A stretch of 64,000 nt of DNA from Paenibacillus massiliensis 2301065 = DSM 16942. GTDB lineage: Bacteria; Bacillota; Bacilli; Paenibacillales; Paenibacillaceae. Both the position numbers and the translations under genes were made by a program. The notes under the pieces were generated by a model. The model saw only the letters and a list, made by a program, of their open reading frames with translations, did no database searches and had not been told where the DNA came from. Numbering within the stretch: the first letter of the stretch is position 1; each line of letters starts with the position of its first letter. The stretch spans positions 124,001-188,000 of the forward strand of contig NZ_KB898195.1 of assembly GCF_000377505.1 (NCBI RefSeq), given 5' to 3'. Positions 59,177-64,000 of this stretch are shown in pieces.

Positions 59177-59198
59177 GCGACCCTCAGAGGTCGCTTTT
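59177..59198 (+). terminator. Terminator after the YkuD gene
   Basis: GCGACC (59177-59182) pairs with GGTCGC (59189-59194), 6-nt loop, then TTTT. It abuts the 3' end of the small minus-strand gene. Confidence 0.75.
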
Positions 59199-59420
59199 CT
59201 AGTCTTCCACCGGCAAGCTCGGTATGGCAGTAAAAAATACATCCAGCAACTCTGTCGCAAAGTTCTCTTTGACATATAGAACGATCTCGCCTAGTTCTTC
59301 CTCACTCTCGTACTCCAGACAAGGACGACCCTCGCTCCACAGCACCCTGCACCTGAACAGCTCACACACATGCTCAATGATATAATCCTGATTCACCGCT
59401 TCTCGATTGACTGACATCAT
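59199..59420 (-). CDS. Small acidic hypothetical protein
   Basis: 73 aa, unrecognised. AAGGAGG lies 6 nt before the ATG, which makes it a credible gene. Acidic (many Glu and Asp), two Cys (Cys19 and Cys24 region: EHVCELFRCRVLW), a predicted helix-strand-helix layout and no TM. It resembles small cytoplasmic proteins with a Glu-rich middle (YESEEELGEIVLYV). Located between convergent YkuD and divergent chemoreceptor genes. Function unknown. Confidence 0.7.
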   Translation of the reverse strand: MMSVNREAVNQDYIIEHVCELFRCRVLWSEGRPCLEYESEEELGEIVLYVKENFATELLDVFFTAIPSLPVED

Positions 59421-59604
59421 TCCATACCTCCTTGCTCACGATATTATCGCTAACTTTTTAGCACAGCATCTAATGCTACTTACCTTATTATTGAAATGAA
59501 GCATCGTGCATTCCGTGATCTATATCACAGCTTATTATGAACCCTCTGAAAAAAGGGGTCCTTACTTCCTTAAAATTTGTTTGAATTTGGATCGTGTATC
59601 CGTC

Positions 59605-59632
59605 TAACTATTGCCCCCTCAAAGACCGATAT
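59605..59632 (+). promoter_or_regulatory. Candidate SigD (motility) promoter of the chemoreceptor
   Basis: TAAC (59605-59608), 16 bp, then ACCGATAT (59625-59632), against the SigD consensus TAAA, 15, GCCGATAT. Seven of eight -10 positions match. About 59 nt upstream of the chemoreceptor start. Confidence 0.6.
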
Positions 59633-59690
59633 ATTCCGTATTGCTCTTGCAATATGGGTGTTCAGGATAAGATAGAGAGGGTGCGTTTAC

Positions 59691-61691
59691 ATGAGCAAAA
59701 TCAGCAACCGTAAGACCAGAAGGAAGTTATTAATCAGAGAAAAGCTGATCTTGTCATTTGCAGTCATATTACTGCTTCCCACGATTGGCCTCGGCATCAT
59801 CTCGTTTCAGACCGCCCGTGCGAAAGTTGAGGACAAGACCTTTGAGAACGCCCAGAACAGTGTTCAAGTGCTGAATCAGACGATTGATCAGATCATCGGA
59901 GCCACGCAAAAGAATGTGGACTTCCTGGCTAGCCAGCTCGACGCAGGTCAAGTAGGCCCTCAGCAAGGTGACGAGACGGAGACGATTCGAACATTGCTCG
60001 ACGCATACAAGGATACCCATGATGATGTAGAGCTGGCATCCATCGGTACAGACAAGGGTGTGTATATTAATGCTCCCGTCACGGCCGTGAACAAGCCCGG
60101 ATATGATCCACGTGAGCGTCCCTGGTATCAGTCTGCGACTCAGAATAAAAATAACCCTACTGTAATTACCCCCTATATATCAAGCAATACAGGAAATGTG
60201 GTGACATCTGTCGCCCAGACCACTGCCGATGGACATGGTGTCGTGTCTGTCAGTCTGTCGCTTGCGAGTCTGTCACAGACCGTGAACGCAACCAAGATTG
60301 GCGAAAAAGGCTATTTCTATATCATAGATAACGCAAATAAAATCATTATTCATCCTACGATTGAGCCAGGAACAGAGGCCACCACTCCTCCTTATGTAGA
60401 CATCATTGCCCAGAAGAACGGGGAGCTGGCCTACACGCTGGATGGTAACCGCGAGCATGCTGTCTTCGCCACCAACGAGCTTACGGGCTGGATTATTGTT
60501 GGTGTCGTAGATAACGATGAGGTGGTCAATTCGGTACGTTCGATTCTGAACACTACCGTGATCGTCATCGCTATATCCATCATCCTGAGCTCTGTGATAA
60601 TCTTCTGGATTGTAAGATCCATTACACGACCACTGAATCAGATCGTCCAAGCCTCCGAGGCCATTAGTGACGGGAACCTAGCCATTGAAGTTCCTGTAGG
60701 AGGAGAGGATGAGCTCGGGAAGCTGAGCACTAGCTTCAATAAGATGAGCCGCTCTCTGCGTGGCGTCATCCAAGATGTCCGTTCCACCGCCGATGAACTG
60801 ACTGCTTCCTCTGCCCAACTAGCAGTTAACGCTTCGGAGACAACCAAGGCAACCGAATCCGTCGCACTCATCACAGAGGAATCGGCTGCAGGGATTGAGA
60901 AGCAGGCAGGAAACCTGAAGCACACGGCACAACAGATGAATGAGCTAGCTGGAGGGGTAAAACAAGTAACGGACAGCACCCAGCAGGTATCCGAGGCTGC
61001 CATGCAGGCCAGTGAATTGGCACAGCAAGGAAATTCCACCATCCAGACAGCTGTCTCGGAAATGGGCTCCGTGAGCCGATTTGTGCAAAATATGGAGCAC
61101 ACCGCCGAGCAGCTCGGCCAGCATTCCGCTTCGATTGGGGAGATGGTGTCCGCGATCACTGATATTGCCGCCCAGACCAATCTGCTAGCACTAAATGCAT
61201 CCATTGAAGCAGCGCGAGCTGGGGAGCATGGACGTGGCTTCTCCGTTGTGGCAACGGAGGTGCGCAAGCTTGCCGAGCAATCCAGTCTCGCTGGGGAGAA
61301 GATCGTAGAGCTGGTATCAACCATTCAGCAAGAGATCGCGAAGACGCATCAGCGCGTGCATAGCGGTAAGATAGACGTGGATAATGGCATACTTGCCGTG
61401 CAGTCAGCAGACCAAGCCTTCGCCCAGATCAGTGAAGCGTTCGGATTCGTGAACAGCCAGCTTGAGAATATCGCAGCGGCCTCCCAGCAGATGTCCGCCA
61501 GCACGGTTGAGGTCGTAGGGTCCATTACACATATTCAATCCATCTCACAGCAAAATGCTGACGGTACGGAGAGCATCTCGGCGGCGACCGAGGAGCAGGT
61601 CGCTTCCATGCAGGAGATTACTTCCGCAGCAGATTCATTGGCCCATCTGGCGCAGAAGCTGCAAAATCTGGTCAGCCAGTTCAAGCTGTAA
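59691..61691 (+). CDS. dCache methyl-accepting chemotaxis protein
   Basis: 666 aa. TM1 (LILSFAVILLLPTIGLGIISF), extracellular double-Cache domain (about 40-285) with YDPRERPWYQSATQNKNNPTVITPYIS typical of ligand-binding dCache receptors, TM2 (TTVIVIAISIILSSVIIFWIV), HAMP (TRPLNQIVQASEAISDGNLAIEV), and a signalling domain with tip ITDIAAQTNLLALNASIEAARAGEHGRGFSVVATEVRKLAEQS. Terminal helices suit CheA/CheW arrays at the pole. The dCache motif class often binds amino acids; the ligand is not inferred further. Confidence 0.95.
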   Translation: MSKISNRKTRRKLLIREKLILSFAVILLLPTIGLGIISFQTARAKVEDKTFENAQNSVQVLNQTIDQIIGATQKNVDFLASQLDAGQVGPQQGDETETIRTLLDAYKDTHDDVELASIGTDKGVYINAPVTAVNKPGYDPRERPWYQSATQNKNNPTVITPYISSNTGNVVTSVAQTTADGHGVVSVSLSLASLSQTVNATKIGEKGYFYIIDNANKIIIHPTIEPGTEATTPPYVDIIAQKNGELAYTLDGNREHAVFATNELTGWIIVGVVDNDEVVNSVRSILNTTVIVIAISIILSSVIIFWIVRSITRPLNQIVQASEAISDGNLAIEVPVGGEDELGKLSTSFNKMSRSLRGVIQDVRSTADELTASSAQLAVNASETTKATESVALITEESAAGIEKQAGNLKHTAQQMNELAGGVKQVTDSTQQVSEAAMQASELAQQGNSTIQTAVSEMGSVSRFVQNMEHTAEQLGQHSASIGEMVSAITDIAAQTNLLALNASIEAARAGEHGRGFSVVATEVRKLAEQSSLAGEKIVELVSTIQQEIAKTHQRVHSGKIDVDNGILAVQSADQAFAQISEAFGFVNSQLENIAAASQQMSASTVEVVGSITHIQSISQQNADGTESISAATEEQVASMQEITSAADSLAHLAQKLQNLVSQFKL

Positions 61692-61729
61692 CCCTCATTA
61701 CCCAGTTAGTCCATGCCAGCACACAACGT

Positions 61730-61773
61730 ACAAATCCCCGTTACTCTATATAGGGTAATGGGGATTTGTTTTG
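61730..61773 (+). terminator. Terminator after the chemoreceptor
   Basis: ACAAATCCCC (61730-61739) pairs with GGGGATTTGT (61760-61769); the inner GTTAC/GTAAT part pairs partly; then TTTT. Confidence 0.9.
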
Positions 61774-61904
61774 GCATAAGACGGCAATGACTTCAGCCTA
61801 TTTGGTAACTTGAGGGCTATTGACCAGGTCAGGCTATCGTCCTTGAATATAATGTTATCAATCCGTATTCAAGAGTTCTCAATACGTCTGGGGAGGGGAT
61901 TACA

Positions 61905-63053
61905 CTGTCCATCCGCTACAGCATCATTATTCCGACCTATAACCGTCTCCATCAGCTGCTGCTGACACTCACCTCATTGGAGACACAGACCTATCCGAAG
62001 GATCAATTTGAAGTCATTGTGGCTGATGATGGCTCTACTGATGGAACAAAAGACATGGTAGCAGACCTCCACACTTCCTATCGGCTAATCTATGCATCAC
62101 AGGGGGAACAGCGTGGTCGTTCAGCGATTAGGAACTTAGGGCTACGTTATGCCAAAGGACATTACGTCATCTTCTGTGACTCAGACTTCCTGCTGCTGCC
62201 CGAATTCATTCAGGTGGTAGACCGCTATCATCGCAGATTTCCGAGGTCCGTGCTGTCAGGCTTCCCCTACTCATGGGACAATATTTACACCCACTATTAC
62301 CCGGAGTTCTCTCCTGAGGAAAAGGAACATTTTCGCAATATCATTACACCTTCCGGCCTATGGAACCCCCATTTTGAGACGGCAACCGACATTATTCCAT
62401 TAATCACACCAGAGGATATCCTTCATCGCTCCGAAGCCTTGTCCAAGGCCGTGTTTCCATCCAGAATTCCGCACAACACTCAGGCCCAGTTCGCCAAGAC
62501 AGACGTAGCACCCTGGATGCTACTCGTCACTCGTTGTGTGTCCATGAAGCGCAGCTATTTGATACGGAGTGGAGGGTTCAATGAACAGTTTGTACTCTAT
62601 GGACTCGAAGACTGGGACCTGGGCTACAGGCTACATCGAATGAAGATGGCTTTCCGTACGATCAATGAGACTGTCGGGTATCACCAGGAGCATCCTAGCC
62701 TCATGAGAGGAGATACCTTGAATACAGACAATCTCAAGATCATGTTCAAAAGCTATGGATTCCACGATTCGTCATTGAATTTATTTGCTCTTGTGCCCCC
62801 ATCTGAGGACCTGGATAAATACAAGGATATATTGCGGATATTGCGCCGTGGGGTTCGATATACACGTACTCGTTCCTCTGCACGCTTGCTGAGGAGAACA
62901 CTGCGAATGGCAGCCAAGCAATTCTGTCATGGAGGTCATACTATGGCATACCGACAGTCATTAAGTCGCATCAGTCGCAGTGCAAGAGGAAGAAAAAGTC
63001 GGGTTGCTCATGTACTACGAGAAATGCTGGTGAAAGCTGAACAACTGCTCTAG
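61905..63053 (+). CDS. GT2 glycosyltransferase with a CTG start codon
   Basis: 382 aa. The protein begins with LSIRYSIIIPTYNRLHQLLL, the first beta-strand of a GT-A fold, directly after GGGGAGGGG and a 6-nt spacer; no ATG, GTG or TTG is available there in frame, so CTG 61905 is the apparent start. Motifs: VIVADDGSTDGT, FCDSDFLLLPEF (DxD), YGLEDWDLGYRLHRM (acid pair in the galactosyltransferase-like C-terminal part). A later in-frame TTG at 61977 would delete the first strand. No TM. Sugar and acceptor unknown. Basic C-terminal tail (RRTLRMAAKQF). Standalone. Confidence 0.88.
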   Translation: MSIRYSIIIPTYNRLHQLLLTLTSLETQTYPKDQFEVIVADDGSTDGTKDMVADLHTSYRLIYASQGEQRGRSAIRNLGLRYAKGHYVIFCDSDFLLLPEFIQVVDRYHRRFPRSVLSGFPYSWDNIYTHYYPEFSPEEKEHFRNIITPSGLWNPHFETATDIIPLITPEDILHRSEALSKAVFPSRIPHNTQAQFAKTDVAPWMLLVTRCVSMKRSYLIRSGGFNEQFVLYGLEDWDLGYRLHRMKMAFRTINETVGYHQEHPSLMRGDTLNTDNLKIMFKSYGFHDSSLNLFALVPPSEDLDKYKDILRILRRGVRYTRTRSSARLLRRTLRMAAKQFCHGGHTMAYRQSLSRISRSARGRKSRVAHVLREMLVKAEQLL

Positions 63054-63079
63054 ATATATCTTCGTCATAAAAAGTAATA

Positions 63080-63105
63080 AAAGCGATCTCGCAGGATCGC
63101 TTTTT
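63080..63105 (+). terminator. Terminator after the CTG-start glycosyltransferase
   Basis: AAGCGATC (63081-63088) pairs with GATCGCTT (63095-63102), then T-run. Confidence 0.9.
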
Positions 63106-63166
63106 CACTATACGGTATTTAATTTACAGATGCACGAATGTCATCAATCTGTTCTTAGCCAAATGA

Positions 63167-63203
63167 ATAACCAGTCACCGGTTCAGCGCCGGCAACTGGT
63201 TAT
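63167..63203 (-). terminator. Terminator-like hairpin after the lyase-like gene
   Basis: ATAACCAGT (63167-63175) and ACTGGTTAT (63195-63203) are perfect complements enclosing a second CCGG/CCGG stem. On the minus strand it follows the lyase-like gene; the downstream tail is only moderately T-rich. Confidence 0.65.
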
Positions 63204-63236
63204 CTAGCTTAAGTATGTCTTTGGATGTCTCTTAGA

Positions 63237-64000
63237 CTAACGTAATTCCATGTAAAAGAGATTCGCAGTATTGTCTTTGGTAATGGTATGCTCACCAGGA
63301 GCAAGAGATACGCTGACAATGCCATCCGTCATGGAATAACTGGTCCCATCAATCATGATTTTTGTTCCGTCTGCAGAATTGAATACTAATGTTAATGTTG
63401 CAGCTTCTGTAGTCGTGAACCCAATGCGTGTGGAACTCTCAATCTTGAGAGCCTGCGTCAGTGTCAATCCGTTGTACTCTACAGTTCCTTTCGTTGTCGA
63501 AAGATTCCCTTTAATATTGAAGAAGTCACTGTTAATTCCAGAAGCAGTAAAGTCATGGTACTCACCGACTGTCGGTTCTGGTGTTGGTTCTGGCGTCGGT
63601 TCCGGTGTTGGCTCTGGGGTCGGCTCTGGTGTTGGTTCTGGTGTTGGTTCCGGTGTTGGTTCTGGTGTTGGTTCCGGTGTTGGTTCTGGTGTTGGTTCCG
63701 GTGTTGGTTCTGGTGTTGGTTCTGGTGTTGGTTCTGGTGTTGGTTCTGGTGTTGGTTCTGGTGTTGGTTCTGGCGTTGGTTCTGGTGTCGGCTCTGGTGT
63801 TGGTTCCGGTGTTGGTTCTGGCGTTGGTTCTGGTGTTGGTTCCGGTGTTGGTTCTGGTGTCGAGTTCCCACCTACGGATACAAGCTGGGTCGTATAGCTT
63901 CTGATCTTAGCCATCAGAGCTGAGTTAACTGCATAAGATGCATCATCAACGGAATTATTGAATTGCCATGTAAAATCTCCGTTATTCAGACGTCCGGCCT
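63237..64000 (-). CDS. C-terminus of a secreted lyase-like carbohydrate enzyme (5' end outside window)
   Basis: The frame is open to the right edge; 253 residues visible. Upstream of the repeat: FTWQFNNSVDDASYAVNSAL and LVSVGG, which I associate with the C-terminal end of PL1-type pectate lyases. Next a linker of 24 PEPT repeats, then a beta-sandwich module (about 100 aa: DFFNIKGNLSTTKGTVEYNG, LKIESSTRIGFTT, KIMIDGTSYSM, GEHTITKDNTANLFYMELR) seen on bacterial pectate lyases. Pectin degradation is therefore likely but the catalytic domain is not in view. A long PEPT linker is typical of secreted modular enzymes. Confidence 0.65.
   Translation of the reverse strand, partial: AGRLNNGDFTWQFNNSVDDASYAVNSALMAKIRSYTTQLVSVGGNSTPEPTPEPTPEPTPEPTPEPTPEPTPEPTPEPTPEPTPEPTPEPTPEPTPEPTPEPTPEPTPEPTPEPTPEPTPEPTPEPTPEPTPEPTPEPTPEPTVGEYHDFTASGINSDFFNIKGNLSTTKGTVEYNGLTLTQALKIESSTRIGFTTTEAATLTLVFNSADGTKIMIDGTSYSMTDGIVSVSLAPGEHTITKDNTANLFYMELR
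63574..63861 (-). repeat. 24 tandem copies of a 12-bp unit encoding Pro-Glu-Pro-Thr
   Basis: Plus-strand unit GGTTCTGGTGTT with synonymous changes (TCC, GGC, GTC, GGG), 288 bp in all, in frame with the lyase-like gene. Because 12 is a multiple of three, copy-number change keeps the frame. The long plus-strand ORF made of Gly-Val-Gly-Ser is its antisense shadow. Confidence 0.95.

Noticed and set aside
63574..63861. Possible CRISPR-like array
   Set aside because: Units are contiguous 12-bp copies with no unique spacers and are protein-coding.
63355..63923. Long plus-strand ORFs made of Gly-Val-Gly-Ser and Trp-Cys/Leu-Val repeats
   Set aside because: They are antisense or frame-shifted readings of the PEPT-coding repeat; the minus-strand frame is open to the edge and has recognisable domains on both sides.

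Overview
The window looks like chromosomal DNA of a Paenibacillus-type, spore-former-related Firmicute (inference). Supporting traits are strong AGGAGG-type ribosome binding sites, frequent TTG and GTG starts, YesM/AraC two-component sensors beside sugar ABC importers, a LicT antiterminator with RAT leaders, a pspA-ydjGHI operon like that of Bacillus subtilis, an hxlR-hxlAB formaldehyde operon, MhqR-type operators, and abundant carbohydrate-active enzymes. I see no rRNA, tRNA, CRISPR array, phage or transposase gene. Both window edges cut genes: an SNF2 helicase on the left and a secreted lyase-like protein on the right.

Layout. 0-8.8 kb: SNF2 helicase; a four-gene efflux operon (TolC-like protein, MacA-like adaptor, ATPase, MacB-like permease); uridine kinase. 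8.9-15.8 kb: an ArsR-type winged-helix regulator followed by a five-gene oligopeptide ABC importer. 16-28.8 kb: a uronic-acid polysaccharide locus, with three minus-strand enzymes (GH88 hydrolase, an unassigned 634-aa protein, heparinase II/III-like lyase) divergent from a sugar ABC importer and its YesM/AraC two-component pair. 28.8-34.8 kb: flavoprotein monooxygenase, trypsin-like peptidase, hxlR-hxlA-hxlB and a soluble chemotaxis-type protein. 35-38.2 kb: licT-bglP beta-glucoside PTS with two RAT/terminator switches. 38.3-42.1 kb: pspA-ydjG-ydjH-ydjI envelope-stress operon.

42.2-49.2 kb: general-stress SDR, mhqO dioxygenase, a NarL regulator with a very large dual-kinase hybrid sensor, and a YiiX-like hydrolase. 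49.4-51.7 kb: two paralogous RhiA-like proteins and an astacin metallopeptidase without a signal peptide. 51.8-57.4 kb: domain-swapped GH3 glucosidase, then a c-di-GMP-type exopolysaccharide module (degenerate GGDEF membrane protein with an intact I-site, a 48-aa membrane protein, a processive GT2 synthase) behind an attenuator-like leader. 57.4-64 kb: DoxX protein under an MhqR-like operator, YkuD transpeptidase, small acidic protein, dCache chemoreceptor, a GT2 glycosyltransferase with a CTG start, and the C-terminus of a lyase with 24 PEPT repeats.

The most interesting parts are the RhiA-like pair with the astacin, the minimal YdaK-like exopolysaccharide module, an HxlR homologue lacking the known formaldehyde-sensing residues, the two-kinase hybrid sensor, the shared operator linking mhqO and DoxX, and the unassigned 634-aa protein in the uronate locus.
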